DNA from: Erwinia aphidicola
GTDB taxonomy: Bacteria; Pseudomonadota; Gammaproteobacteria; Enterobacterales; Enterobacteriaceae
Length of the DNA stretch: 64,000 nucleotides
Reading direction: 5' to 3'
Assembly: GCF_014773485.1 (NCBI RefSeq)
Contig: NZ_JACXBP010000002.1
Location: 558,001-622,000, forward strand
Below are positions 27,373 through 36,537 of the stretch, piece by piece. The first letter of the stretch is position 1. Every line of letters starts with the position of its first letter. Made by a program: the position numbers and the translations under genes. The notes below the pieces were generated by a model. It ran no database searches. It was not told the DNA's origin and worked only from the letters and a program-made list of their open reading frames with translations.

Positions 27373-28218
27373 TCAGCGCAGCTGAGCACGCACCTGCTTC
27401 TGATAGCGCGAAGGGGTAATGCCGTAGCGGATGGCGAAGGAGCGCGTCAGGTGCGCCTGGTCGGTCAGCCCAACCGATGCTGCCACGTCCGCCGCAGGCA
27501 GGCCGGCGGCCAACAGCTGGCTGGCGCGGTAAAGGCGAAATGCCATCAGCATCTGATGCGGGGTGACGTGGTACTGTGCCTTAAACTGCCGCTGAAAGTG
27601 ATACGGGCTGAGCGAGACCAGCGCGGCCAGCTCATTCAGGGAGATGCGTTCGCAGAGGTTCGCGCGCAGATAATCACGCACCACGTCAAAGCGATGGCGT
27701 GGTCCTGCCGCTAAGGGGCGGGCGATGCGGGCGTGCGGGCGCAGTAGCTCGCAGAGGTTGAGCAACAGGCCATCCACGGCCAGCGGATCATCGTGATGCC
27801 ACAGATTTTCCAGCAGCTGCGACAGCAGACGGGCGCGCTGTGGATCGTGGCACACCGCCTGTTCAAACCACCATTCTGCTTCCCCCGTCAGGGCAGCCAG
27901 ACGTTGTGGCTCAAGGTAGATCATACGGTACTGCCAGCCGCCTTCGGTGGCGGATTCGCCGGTGTGCAGCTCGTCCGGGTTCATCAGCACCAGTGAATCG
28001 ACCGGGGCGACATGCTGCGCCCCGCGATAGCGAAAGCGTTCGGCACCGCGATCGATGGTGCCGATGCCGAACGCTTCATGCGTATGAGGCTCGAAGGCGT
28101 AACGCGTGATATGCGCACGATACAGCTCGACGCCTGGCTGCCCGGAAAGATGCCGGAAGCTGGCGCGATCCTGCTCGTAGCAAAACTGCTCTGGTACCCC
28201 TTCCACTGCCGACCCCAT
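27373..28218 (-). CDS. AraC-family transcriptional regulator
   Basis: The 281-residue product has an N-terminal cupin-like effector domain (HITRYAFEPHTHEAFGIGTIDRGAERFRYRG, His-rich) and a C-terminal AraC DNA-binding domain with two HTHs (SLNELAALVSLSPYHFQRQFKAQY and PAADVAASVGLTDQAHLTRSFAIRYGITPSRYQ). The ATG has no clear Shine-Dalgarno. It precedes and probably controls the EamA transporter gene. The effector is unknown. Confidence 0.88.
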   Translation of the reverse strand: MGSAVEGVPEQFCYEQDRASFRHLSGQPGVELYRAHITRYAFEPHTHEAFGIGTIDRGAERFRYRGAQHVAPVDSLVLMNPDELHTGESATEGGWQYRMIYLEPQRLAALTGEAEWWFEQAVCHDPQRARLLSQLLENLWHHDDPLAVDGLLLNLCELLRPHARIARPLAAGPRHRFDVVRDYLRANLCERISLNELAALVSLSPYHFQRQFKAQYHVTPHQMLMAFRLYRASQLLAAGLPAADVAASVGLTDQAHLTRSFAIRYGITPSRYQKQVRAQLR

Positions 28219-28273
28219 CAAAAAATGAACAGGGCGTCAGCTTACGGTGTTTGCCTCACGCTTTCCAGCCGGT

Positions 28274-28879
28274 CTAGATCAGACCTTCCGCCTTCATCGC
28301 GCGCTGAACCGCCGGACGAGCCGCAACGCGGCCCGCAAACGCCTGCAGATCCGGCCAGTTATCCAGGCTAAAGCCCACCACTTTGCTCCAGCCGAGAACG
28401 GTAAACAGATAGGCATCGGCCACGGTAAATTTATCGCCCATCAGCCAGTTTTTACCCGCCAGCGCGCCGGAGAGCCAGTCGAGACGTTTGTTCAGATTGC
28501 CGGTCGCCGCCTGTTTCCAGTCCGCCGACTGCGCGGGGTTGAATAGCGACCCCATCGGCTTGTGCAGCTCGGTGCTGATAAAGCTCAGCCACTCCATCAG
28601 CCTGTAGCGTTCGGCGGTGCCGGCTAAGGGCGCAAGACCCGACTCCGGCTTGAGGTCAGCCACGTACTGCGCAATCACGGTACCTTCGGTCAGCAGGCTG
28701 CCATCATCCAGCAGTAAGGCAGGAATATAGCCTTTGCTGTTGATGGTGGTGAAATCTGCGCCGCTTTCGGTTTTTTTAGTTTTCAGATCAACGCGTTCCA
28801 GCGTGAAGGTCGCACCCACTTCTTCCAGAGCAATGTGGGGAGATAACGAACAGGCACCCGGGGTATAGAACAGTTTCAT
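28274..28879 (-). CDS. gstA: Glutathione transferase GstA (beta class)
   Basis: The 201-residue length equals E. coli GstA. The N-terminus MKLFYTPGACSLSPHIALEE carries the beta-class Cys10, NSKGYIPALLLDDGSLLTEG contains the glutathione site, and GDKFTVADAYLF the C-terminal N-capping motif. It conjugates glutathione to electrophiles and has peroxidase activity in its family. AAGGAG lies eight bases before the ATG. It is followed after 55 bases by the AraC gene on the same strand. Confidence 0.93.
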   Translation of the reverse strand: MKLFYTPGACSLSPHIALEEVGATFTLERVDLKTKKTESGADFTTINSKGYIPALLLDDGSLLTEGTVIAQYVADLKPESGLAPLAGTAERYRLMEWLSFISTELHKPMGSLFNPAQSADWKQAATGNLNKRLDWLSGALAGKNWLMGDKFTVADAYLFTVLGWSKVVGFSLDNWPDLQAFAGRVAARPAVQRAMKAEGLI

Positions 28880-29091
28880 CAAGCTAACTCCTTGTTAATA
28901 GATGGGCATCACCATACGCGATTCAGTCTACGCCGCCGTTAGCCGTTTATGCCACCGCACAGGTGTTACCAGAGAAGAGTAAACGCCGATTCAACCGAAT
29001 GATAACGTCACGAAACAGTCACCGGGCATTGAGGCACCATTAAGATTTGTCCTGTTTTAATCGGGACACTTTCCTACAACGGCTTATTGTC

Positions 29092-30027
29092 ATGTCATCA
29101 GAAGCACTGTTTTTCAGCAGTCCCGAGAGCGCGCTCTCACTGTTTACTGCCCTGGTCAGCGGACGCATCACGCCGAACGCCACATGGCAATCCTCCGCTT
29201 ATCGGGCAAAGTTCCTGCTGCGCTCGCTGGCCTTTCCGCACAGCACCGCCCTGCATATGAGGCAGCTGGCGGATATCCCGGCAATGCGCGAAGCACTTGT
29301 GCTTCAGCCGATGCTGCCGGGAAAAGTTCACCGCCCGTACCTGCATCTGGGGCTGAGCGCCACCCAGCGTGCCCGGACCATCGGCCAGCATTACCGTTTT
29401 ATGCAACAGTTAACCGCTGGCGTTCTGCGCCAGGCGCTGCTGTCGCCGCACTCCACCGAGCTGGTGAGTTTTTATGGCAAGGATGACCAACCTTTTCGCG
29501 TCACAGTTGCCTGTAATGGCCGCTGCGAGCGCGAGGGTGAAGTGGTGATGCTGCTCAGTAGTGGGGAGGTTACGCTGGCGGTGCTGACGTTCGCCATTAC
29601 CGAACAGCGCGGCCAGCCGGTGCTGGTAATTGGTTGCGTGCAGGGTGCCCATCGCGATACGCCCCACGAGGCAATCCGCCTCGCGACCAAGGCCTGCTAC
29701 GGTCTGTTTCCGAAACGATTACTGCTGGAAGTGGCATTTTTGCTGGCGCGTGAGCTCGGTATCAGCACCCTGCAGGGGGTCAGCGACTGCAGCCACACCT
29801 GGCGCAGCCTGCGCTATCGCTTTAAAAAGAAAGAGGCGTTTGTCGCCAGCTATGATGAGTTCTGGCAGTCGCTTGATGCCAGCCGCCTGTCGCGCCAGCT
29901 ATGGCAACTGCCAGCGGAACTGGCACACAAAGCCATGGAAGAGATCCCCAGTAAGAAACGCGCGGAGTATCGCCGCCGCTATCAGCTGCTGGACGATCTG
30001 CACCAGCAGTTTAGCCGCTTCGCCTGA
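29092..30027 (+). CDS. VirK/YbjX-family protein (DUF535)
   Basis: The 311-residue product matches the VirK/YbjX family: RPYLHLGLSATQRARTIGQHYRFM, GCVQGAHRDTPHEAIRLATKACYGLFPKRLLLE, GVSDCSHTWRSLRYRFKKK and FWQSL. Relatives in Shigella and Salmonella affect IcsA expression, envelope properties and antimicrobial peptide resistance, with no known enzyme activity. The ATG at MSSEALFF was chosen; its ribosome site is weak, and a TTG start 15 codons earlier is possible. It converges with the next gene, five bases away. Confidence 0.9.
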   Translation: MSSEALFFSSPESALSLFTALVSGRITPNATWQSSAYRAKFLLRSLAFPHSTALHMRQLADIPAMREALVLQPMLPGKVHRPYLHLGLSATQRARTIGQHYRFMQQLTAGVLRQALLSPHSTELVSFYGKDDQPFRVTVACNGRCEREGEVVMLLSSGEVTLAVLTFAITEQRGQPVLVIGCVQGAHRDTPHEAIRLATKACYGLFPKRLLLEVAFLLARELGISTLQGVSDCSHTWRSLRYRFKKKEAFVASYDEFWQSLDASRLSRQLWQLPAELAHKAMEEIPSKKRAEYRRRYQLLDDLHQQFSRFA

Positions 30028-30032
30028 GGGGA

Positions 30033-30479
30033 TTACTGCGCGGGGGTGGATTCCTGCTGCACTTCGTCGATCTTCCAGCCGTCGCGTTCATGCACCAGCG
30101 TTACCAGCAGATGCTGCTGGTCGCTGGGATCGCGGCCGAGGATCACATCCCCGGCGGCGCGGTTGCCGTTGTAGGTAAAACGGCTGACGCTGACGTTATT
30201 GACCCAGCCATCGCTGTAGTCCTGATCCTGCAGAAAATAGTCATCGTCCATGCCATCAGGGCTTTTGATCAGCAGGTTAATTTTTTGCAGCAGGCGCTGG
30301 GTAACATATTCATTTAACAGCGGATCGTGTTCATCGATCGGGCTCTCTTCTTTACTCAATGCCGTCAGATACCAGCTGTAAAAGGCCAGGCTGGTCCCCT
30401 GTGGATCGACGTTATGCTCCGCCGCCACCGCCCCACAGGCAAACAGCGTGATAACCAGCATCAGCAACCACTTTTTCAT
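30033..30479 (-). CDS. Exported DUF3828-like protein
   Basis: The 148-residue product starts with a signal peptide (MKKWLLMLVITLFACGAVAA); the Cys in it is not in a clear lipobox. The mature part begins with AFYSWYLTAL and contains acidic DDDYFLQDQDYSDGW and VILGRDPSDQQHLLVTL, resembling DUF3828 proteins such as YbjP. It is probably periplasmic. Function is unknown. It lies tail to tail with the VirK-like gene. Confidence 0.75.
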   Translation of the reverse strand: MKKWLLMLVITLFACGAVAAEHNVDPQGTSLAFYSWYLTALSKEESPIDEHDPLLNEYVTQRLLQKINLLIKSPDGMDDDYFLQDQDYSDGWVNNVSVSRFTYNGNRAAGDVILGRDPSDQQHLLVTLVHERDGWKIDEVQQESTPAQ

Positions 30480-30614
30480 GCAAACCATCCCGGATAAATC
30501 ACCACTTACACTCCTGAGCATTTTAGTGCCGTCCTGGCCGACAGTGATTGTATTGAAATTATCCGGCTAATCCAGCCCTGCGCCCCTCTGCCCGCCTGTT
30601 TTTTTAGTAACTGT

Positions 30615-31319
30615 TTATGCCGCGTTGCCCAGCCAGTCGCGCAGCAGCATAAGCAGCGCACCGGGCTGCTCCAGCGGCAGCATATGCCCACTGTTTTCGA
30701 CCACTTCCAGCCGCGATGCGGGAATGGCAGCCGCCAGCTGCCGCGACTCTTCCAGCGTGCGCATGCGATCGTCGGCGGCGGCAATCACCAGCGTGGGGCA
30801 GCGGATGGCCGACAGGAGATCGGTGTCGCTGCTGCGCGGCATCCGCAGCTGGCGGATAAAGGTCTCGCGCCCGAGGCGCACGCTCATATCGAGGATCGCC
30901 TGCTGCAGCTGCGGGTCGGACTGATGGTCACGGCTCAGCGATTGCGCGATCGCCCGCTGGCCGATGCCGTGGAAGGTGCCGCTGGCGCGCTGCAGATTCT
31001 CCGCCACCGCCTGCTTAAACTCCGCCATCGCCTCACTGTCCGCCGCGCTGGAGGTGGCTATCAGCACCAGACTCTGCACGCGCTGCGGCACCCGGCGCAG
31101 GATCTCGCGCGCGACATATCCGCCCATTGAGAAACCCACCAGCGTGAACCTTGGCGGGCAGGCTGCCAGTACCGCATCGGCCATCTCAGTAATGGAGCGC
31201 CCCTGCGACAGATCGCCGTAAATTAGCGGGCCAAGCTGCTCCAGCTCCGGCAGCATACGCTGCCACAGCCCGGCATCACACATCACGCCGGGCAGTAAAA
31301 CTAACGGTGTCGGATTCAT
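30615..31319 (-). CDS. Alpha/beta hydrolase downstream of dld
   Basis: The 234-residue protein has an alpha/beta hydrolase fold: oxyanion region PLVLLPGVMCDAGLW, nucleophile elbow LVGFSMGGY with the Ser, an Asp in VIAAADDRM and the catalytic His in NSGHMLPLEQP. The substrate is unknown (an ester or thioester is likely). Its ATG overlaps the dld stop by four bases (ATGA), so it is translationally coupled to dld. Confidence 0.88.
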   Translation of the reverse strand: MNPTPLVLLPGVMCDAGLWQRMLPELEQLGPLIYGDLSQGRSITEMADAVLAACPPRFTLVGFSMGGYVAREILRRVPQRVQSLVLIATSSAADSEAMAEFKQAVAENLQRASGTFHGIGQRAIAQSLSRDHQSDPQLQQAILDMSVRLGRETFIRQLRMPRSSDTDLLSAIRCPTLVIAAADDRMRTLEESRQLAAAIPASRLEVVENSGHMLPLEQPGALLMLLRDWLGNAA

Positions 31320-33007
31320 GCCCAGTGCTTCCTCTTGCTGGTTTTGCCAATGCCCGGATTGCAGCTATTGGTGGGATCGAGCTGATGGAAGTGCTGCTGA
31401 TGCGCTTGTGAGGCGTGATACAGGTGGCCAATATTGTGCTCGGCCGGATATTTCGCCCCGCGCTGGTCGAGATACTCCAGCACCGCCGCCTTGAACCGGG
31501 CGCCATCAACGCCCGGCTTGAGGATATAGTCCTGATGGTTGACCAGGCAGAAGAAGTGGCCGCAGCAGGAGTCTTCCAGCACCTGTGACTGAAGCTCCGG
31601 CGGCAGGTGGATCAGCCACTGCGTATCGTTGCGGCGCAGGGCGACGTCAAAGGCGATCAGCCTGTCGTCGGTATTAATACCGTAATAGTCGCAGTAGAAC
31701 ACCGTGCAGGCACCCACGCCGAAACGCACCAGAAACGCATCCTGCTGTTCGGCTTCGCTGCAGTGAAACCACTCGCCGTTGCGCGCGGCGAAAAAGGCCG
31801 TCAGCAGACGGCTCATCGACGCAACCTCATCGTGGGCCAGTTTAATCATCAGATGGTGTTCATAGCGGCGATGCCAGGAGAGCAGGCGCGGCGCCACGGT
31901 TGATGGCGTCACGCGGTTGCCCCACTGGATCAGCTTATCGATGGTGTTGGCAGGGAACAGCTTCAGCTTTTTCACCCGTGCATCCCACAACGCCTTTTTA
32001 CGCATCAGGCCGGGCAGCGCCGCCGGGCCAAGGCGCTTGATCGACAGGAACATATGGCGGGCATAGCGCAGCGTCAGACGGAAGGCGTTGCGATGGATAT
32101 ACTCCGCCTGAATCGGCAGGGTTTCCAGATTCTCAATCAGAAAGCGGCGCAGGTCGAGCAGCACCTGCTCATCGTTGCTGCCGATATAGAAGGTGTCCTC
32201 CTGCGGGGTAGCGTCAAAGGTTGCCAGGCGCACGGCGAAAACGATCACTTTGCCGGCGCAGCCCGCGCTGTCGTGCAGATACTGCGGATTGCCGTTGAAG
32301 CGCGTTGGGGTTTCCGCCGCCACGTCTTTGATCACCGCCGCATAGTCATCCGCCCAGATCTTACCCGCCCAATCCGGCGCGGTACCGGTGGTATACTGCC
32401 CGGCCTCCAGGTTGGCGATGATCTCCTCCGGCGCAGTGCCGAGATCGATACCGAGGTGATTGACCAGCAGCAGCTGGCCGTCCTCGGTAATTTGTGCAAA
32501 CAGCGACTTCTCGGTAAACGCCGGGCCGCGCTGCAGTAGCGAGCCGCCGGAATTATTACAGATACCGCCCACCACCGACGCGCCAATGCACGAGGAGCCG
32601 ATCACCGAATGCGGCTCCTTATTGTAAGGGGCAAGCGCCGCTTCCAGCTCGGTCAGGGTGCTGCCGGGAAAGGCAATAATCTGCTCTGCATTATCAATCA
32701 CCTGCACGCCTTTGATCTTGCGCGTGCTGACGATAATCACCGGGCGATCGTAGTCATCACCGTGCGGCGTTGAACCGCCGGTTACCCCGGTATTAGACGC
32801 CTGCATCAAAATTATGCAGTCATTCTGCTGGCACACCTGCAGCACCTGCCACAGCTGCAGCAGCGTTTCCGGCAGCACCACCGCCAGCGCATCACCGTGC
32901 CCGACGCGAAAGCCTTTGCAGTACCAGGCTTTCTGGTAGCTATCGGTAATCAGATTATCGGCGCTGACCAGGTCGGTCAGCTTTTGCAGGGTAAGAGCAT
33001 GTTGCAT
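31316..33007 (-). CDS. dld: Quinone-dependent D-lactate dehydrogenase
   Basis: The 563-residue peripheral membrane flavoenzyme oxidises D-lactate to pyruvate and passes electrons to quinone. The FAD-binding PCMH domain is recognisable (VLPETLLQLWQVLQVC, QASNTGVTGGSTPHGDDYDRPVIIVSTRKI, SSCIGASVVGGICNNSGGSLLQRGPAF), and the C-terminus NIGHLYHASQAHQQHFHQLDPTNSCNPGIGKTSK is typical of Dld. AAGGAG is 11 bases before the ATG. It is followed by a coupled hydrolase gene and is divergent from a CycA-like permease. Confidence 0.96.
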   Translation of the reverse strand: MQHALTLQKLTDLVSADNLITDSYQKAWYCKGFRVGHGDALAVVLPETLLQLWQVLQVCQQNDCIILMQASNTGVTGGSTPHGDDYDRPVIIVSTRKIKGVQVIDNAEQIIAFPGSTLTELEAALAPYNKEPHSVIGSSCIGASVVGGICNNSGGSLLQRGPAFTEKSLFAQITEDGQLLLVNHLGIDLGTAPEEIIANLEAGQYTTGTAPDWAGKIWADDYAAVIKDVAAETPTRFNGNPQYLHDSAGCAGKVIVFAVRLATFDATPQEDTFYIGSNDEQVLLDLRRFLIENLETLPIQAEYIHRNAFRLTLRYARHMFLSIKRLGPAALPGLMRKKALWDARVKKLKLFPANTIDKLIQWGNRVTPSTVAPRLLSWHRRYEHHLMIKLAHDEVASMSRLLTAFFAARNGEWFHCSEAEQQDAFLVRFGVGACTVFYCDYYGINTDDRLIAFDVALRRNDTQWLIHLPPELQSQVLEDSCCGHFFCLVNHQDYILKPGVDGARFKAAVLEYLDQRGAKYPAEHNIGHLYHASQAHQQHFHQLDPTNSCNPGIGKTSKRKHWA

Positions 33008-33344
33008 CTTCTTGCCTCTCCTTAGCGTTTATTTTTTTGCCGCATCGAGTGTACCTGACCCGCTTACGAATGAATAATTAGTTAGCTTTTTACTCTGGTA
33101 TAGACAACGCAATTTTATGCAACTTATATGCAGTAAAAATGCATATAAAAAAATTTATCTCTGTTTTTCAAAAAGTTGAATGTGATCATAAAGTGAATAA
33201 TTACGGATGACACTGTGTTGACTTTGTTACAGCACAGCGCCAGCATGATGCCCACTTACCGACTTCCTGCGCTCGTAACGCCCTGATATTTCAATGGGGA
33301 AGGGGTGGTTTTGCCCGCTAATAATACAATGTTGAGAGGATGCT
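33008..33344. promoter_or_regulatory. Divergent dld / CycA-like permease regulatory region
   Basis: The 337-base gap holds an inverted repeat TTATATGCA-N7-TGCATATAA at 33124-33148, with a third ATGCA just before it, and a CRP-like half site TGTGATCATAA near 33181. The permease start has GAGAGGATGCT before its ATG. Which factors bind is not known. Confidence 0.6.
33124..33148. promoter_or_regulatory. Inverted repeat, candidate operator
   Basis: Perfect nine-base arms TTATATGCA / TGCATATAA with a seven-base spacer, centred 129 bases before dld and 209 bases before the permease gene. It does not match a regulator known to me. Confidence 0.6.
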
Positions 33345-34742
33345 ATGTCTGACCAAACGGATGCGCAGCAACACCTGCATCGCGGCCTGAGTTCACGCCA
33401 TATTCAGCTTATCTCCCTCGGCGGTGCGATCGGCACCGGGCTGTTTATGGGCGCGGGCAAAACCATCGCCGTTTCCGGCACCTCGATCCTTATCACCTAT
33501 ATCGTGGTCGGCTTCTTTATGTATATGGTGATGCGCGCGATGGGTGAAGTGCTGCTGACAAAGCTCGATTACCGCTCCTTCGCCGATTTCGTTTCCGACT
33601 ATCTCGGCCCTAAGGCCAGCTTCTTCCTCGGTTGGTCCTACTGGCTGAGCTGGGTGGTGACCTGTATTGCCGATGTGGTGGTGTGCGGAGGTTATGTACA
33701 GTACTGGCTACCGGAGCTGTCACCGTGGATACCGGCGCTGTTCACCCTTGGGTTGCTGTGCCTGTTTAACCTGCTGTCGGTGAAAATGTTTGGCGAGGCG
33801 GAATTCTGGTTTGCGATTATTAAGGTGATCGCCATTGTGGCGCTGATCGTCACCGGCATCTGGATGGTGGCAACCGGCTGGACCTCCCCGGACGGCGTGA
33901 CCGCCTCGCTGCATAACCTCAGCGACCCGGCGGTGTTTATGCCGCACGGCATTGTCGGCTTTTTTGCCGGTTTCCAGATCGCGATTTTCTCCTACACCGG
34001 TATTGAGCTGCTCGGCACCATGAGCGCCGAAACCAAATCGCCGCAGACGGTGCTGCCGAAGGCGATCAAGGCGATTCCGCTGCGCATCATCATCTTCTAT
34101 GTGCTTTCGATGGTGGTGATTATTGCGGTGACCTCGTGGCAGCATATTTCGCCGGAAACCAGCCCGTTCGTCACGCTGTTTGCCAAGGCGGGCCTGCCTG
34201 CCGCCGCCGCGGTGATCAACTTTGTGGCCCTGACCTCGGCGATGTCCTCGGCCAACAGCGGCGTCTACTCCAGTACGCGCATGCTTTATGGCCTGTCGGT
34301 TGAGCAGCACGCCCACTGGCAGTTCCGCATTCTGTCGCGCACCACGCGCATTCCGGTGCGCAGCCTGATGTTCTCCTGCTTTTGCATGCTAAGCGGGACG
34401 CTGCTGCTGTTCCTGGTGCCGAACGTGATGACGCTGTTTACCGTGGTGTCGACGCTGGCGGCAATCCTGGTGATTTACAGCTGGGGGATGATTCTGGTGG
34501 CCTATCTGGTGTACCGCAAGCGCTGCCCGCAACTGCACCAGCGCTCGACGTTTAAGATGCCGGCGGGGATTGTGATGAGCTGGCTAACCCTGCTGTTTTT
34601 CCTGTTCTCGCTGGTGGTGATGGTGTTTGACCCGGATACGCTGAGCGCGCTCTGTGCAATGCCGCTGTGGTTTATCCTGCTGGCGTGGTTCTGGCGGGTG
34701 AAGCAGCGTCGGGAGCAGCAGCAGACCGCCACGGTTTTGTAA
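33345..34742 (+). CDS. CycA-like amino acid permease (APC/AAT family)
   Basis: The 465-residue protein has 12 membrane helices and the family signature RHIQLISLGGAIGTGLFMGAGKTI. It is closest in my recollection to CycA (D-serine, D-alanine, glycine import): shared segments include VMRAMGEVLL, VKMFGEAEFWFAIIKVIAIVALIV, GFFAGFQIAIFSYTGIELLGT and LTSAMSSANSGVYSSTRML. Differences mean the substrate may differ. It is divergent from dld. GAGAGG lies before the ATG. Confidence 0.88.
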   Translation: MSDQTDAQQHLHRGLSSRHIQLISLGGAIGTGLFMGAGKTIAVSGTSILITYIVVGFFMYMVMRAMGEVLLTKLDYRSFADFVSDYLGPKASFFLGWSYWLSWVVTCIADVVVCGGYVQYWLPELSPWIPALFTLGLLCLFNLLSVKMFGEAEFWFAIIKVIAIVALIVTGIWMVATGWTSPDGVTASLHNLSDPAVFMPHGIVGFFAGFQIAIFSYTGIELLGTMSAETKSPQTVLPKAIKAIPLRIIIFYVLSMVVIIAVTSWQHISPETSPFVTLFAKAGLPAAAAVINFVALTSAMSSANSGVYSSTRMLYGLSVEQHAHWQFRILSRTTRIPVRSLMFSCFCMLSGTLLLFLVPNVMTLFTVVSTLAAILVIYSWGMILVAYLVYRKRCPQLHQRSTFKMPAGIVMSWLTLLFFLFSLVVMVFDPDTLSALCAMPLWFILLAWFWRVKQRREQQQTATVL

Positions 34743-34751
34743 TGGCCCGGC

Positions 34752-34776
34752 GGCCGATCGAAAAAGAGGATCGGCC
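34752..34776 (-). repeat. REP-like palindrome, type A, reverse copy
   Basis: Arms GGCCGATC / GATCGGCC flank a nine-base loop that reads CTCTTTTTC on the minus strand, the same loop as the copy at 46761-46791. The GTAG foot is not kept. It lies between convergent genes. Confidence 0.75.
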
Positions 34777-34797
34777 CCGGCGGTGTGGTCATCGCGG

Positions 34798-36141
34798 TTA
34801 CAGCACGCCCTGCGCCAGCATCGCGTCGGCGACTTTGACGAATCCGGCAATGTTGGCGCCGCGCACGTAGTGCGTCTGCTTGCCCTCCCCGCCGTGCTCC
34901 ACGCAGGCGTGGTGGATATCCAGCATGATATGTTGCAGGCGGATATCGACCTTCTCCGCCTTCCAGCTCAGACGCGCGGCGTTCTGCGCCATCTCCAGCC
35001 CGGAAGTCGCTACCCCGCCCGCATTCGCTGCCTTGCCGGGCGCAAACAGCACGCCCGCATCAAGAAACGCATCGGTCGCCTGGATGGTGGTTGGCATGTT
35101 GGCACCTTCCGCCACCGCCTTCACGCCATTGGCAATCAGCAGACGGGCGGCAGGTAGATCCAGCTCATTCTGCGTGGCGCACGGCAGCGCGATATCCACC
35201 GGCACGCTCCACGGCTGCTGCCCGGCGAGATACACCAGGTTGCGTTCGCGCGCATACTCTTCCACGCTGCCGTATCGTTCGTTTTTGATCTCGGCCAGAT
35301 GCGCCAGGCTCGCAGGCGTAAAGCCCGCTTCATCCACTACCGTGCCGCGTGAATCCGACGCGGTCAGCACGCGCGCGCCCAGCGCCATCGCCTTTTCAAT
35401 CGCATACTGCGCCACGTTGCCCGCGCCGGACACGGCAACCGTGCTGCCCTCAAAGCCCAGACCGTGGCGTTTCAGCATCGCGTCGGTAAAGTACACCAGG
35501 CCATAGCCGGTCGCTTCCGGGCGGATCAGGCTGCCGCCGAACGACAGTCCTTTGCCGGTGAACACGCAGGCGGTGTTATTCGATAACTTCTTCATCATCC
35601 CAGCCATAAATGCCACTTCGCGCCCGCCCACGCCGATATCCCCGGCCGGAACGTCGGTATCCGGGCCAAGGTGGCGATACAGTTCGGTCATCAGCGCCTG
35701 ACAGAAGCGCATCACTTCACCGTGACTTTTCCCTTTCGGGTTGAAGTCAGAACCGCCCTTGCCACCGCCCATGGGTAACGTCGTCAGCGCATTTTTAAAG
35801 GTCTGCTCGAAGCCGAGGAACTTGAGGATCGACAGATTTACCGATGGATGAAAGCGCATCCCTCCTTTATACGGACCAATCGCCGAGCTGAACTGCACGC
35901 GCCACGCACGATTAACCTGTACCTGGCCTTTATCATCAACCCAGGACACGCGGAACTGAATAGCGCGCTCCGGCTCAACCAGCCGCTCCAGCAGCGCCTG
36001 CTGCTGATAGTGAGGGTTTTGTTCGAGGAATGGCCACAGGGAGGTGAATACTTCGCGCACCGCCTGCAGATACTCCGGCTGATGCGGATCGCGCTGCTGT
36101 AAAGAGGTGAGAAACGCTTCCAGAGAGGTAAAAGCTGTCAT
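34798..36141 (-). CDS. gdhA: NADP-specific glutamate dehydrogenase
   Basis: The 447-residue length equals E. coli GdhA, which makes glutamate from 2-oxoglutarate, ammonia and NADPH. Visible are the substrate-binding region YKGGMRFHPSVNLSILKFLGFEQ, the catalytic Lys loop LPMGGGKGGSDFNPKGK, the Asp-containing DVPAGDIGVGGREV and the NADP-binding VAVSGAGNVAQYAIEKA. The gene is monocistronic. Its position next to the CycA-like permease is outside the E. coli order. Confidence 0.97.
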   Translation of the reverse strand: MTAFTSLEAFLTSLQQRDPHQPEYLQAVREVFTSLWPFLEQNPHYQQQALLERLVEPERAIQFRVSWVDDKGQVQVNRAWRVQFSSAIGPYKGGMRFHPSVNLSILKFLGFEQTFKNALTTLPMGGGKGGSDFNPKGKSHGEVMRFCQALMTELYRHLGPDTDVPAGDIGVGGREVAFMAGMMKKLSNNTACVFTGKGLSFGGSLIRPEATGYGLVYFTDAMLKRHGLGFEGSTVAVSGAGNVAQYAIEKAMALGARVLTASDSRGTVVDEAGFTPASLAHLAEIKNERYGSVEEYARERNLVYLAGQQPWSVPVDIALPCATQNELDLPAARLLIANGVKAVAEGANMPTTIQATDAFLDAGVLFAPGKAANAGGVATSGLEMAQNAARLSWKAEKVDIRLQHIMLDIHHACVEHGGEGKQTHYVRGANIAGFVKVADAMLAQGVL

Positions 36142-36537
36142 AACAAATTCCTTATGCGAGATGAGCTAGCCCTGATGACATTCATTATTTTTCAGGATAA
36201 TCAGAGGGATGATGAGGTTCCTTGCGCGACTATATCACCGCACTTTAAGGGTGCAATGAAAAAGTGATGAGTTGAAAAGCGCAGGGAAAAGCAGCAAAAA
36301 TCGCGCAAAGCACCGCCAGCTCTGCCCTGGCGCCCCCTCAAGGCAGAGACGACCGATAAGAAAAAGTTATGACCGAAATCGTGAGATAAACAGGGGTAAT
36401 TGGCGCAGAGGCAGAAAAAGGGGACGTCATGATTTATCGATAAATGTAAACATGAGAAATGGCGATTGCTCACCTGCTCATTACCGTGATTCGATGCACT
36501 CTCCCCCCGTTCCGTTCAATGAGTTGAATTAAGCCTA
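36142..36537. other. Divergent gdhA / yegS-like regulatory region
   Basis: The 396-base gap holds a 14-base perfect palindrome ATTTATCGATAAAT at 36432-36445 and the promoters of both genes, which could not be assigned by eye. No coding frame is convincing. Confidence 0.5.
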
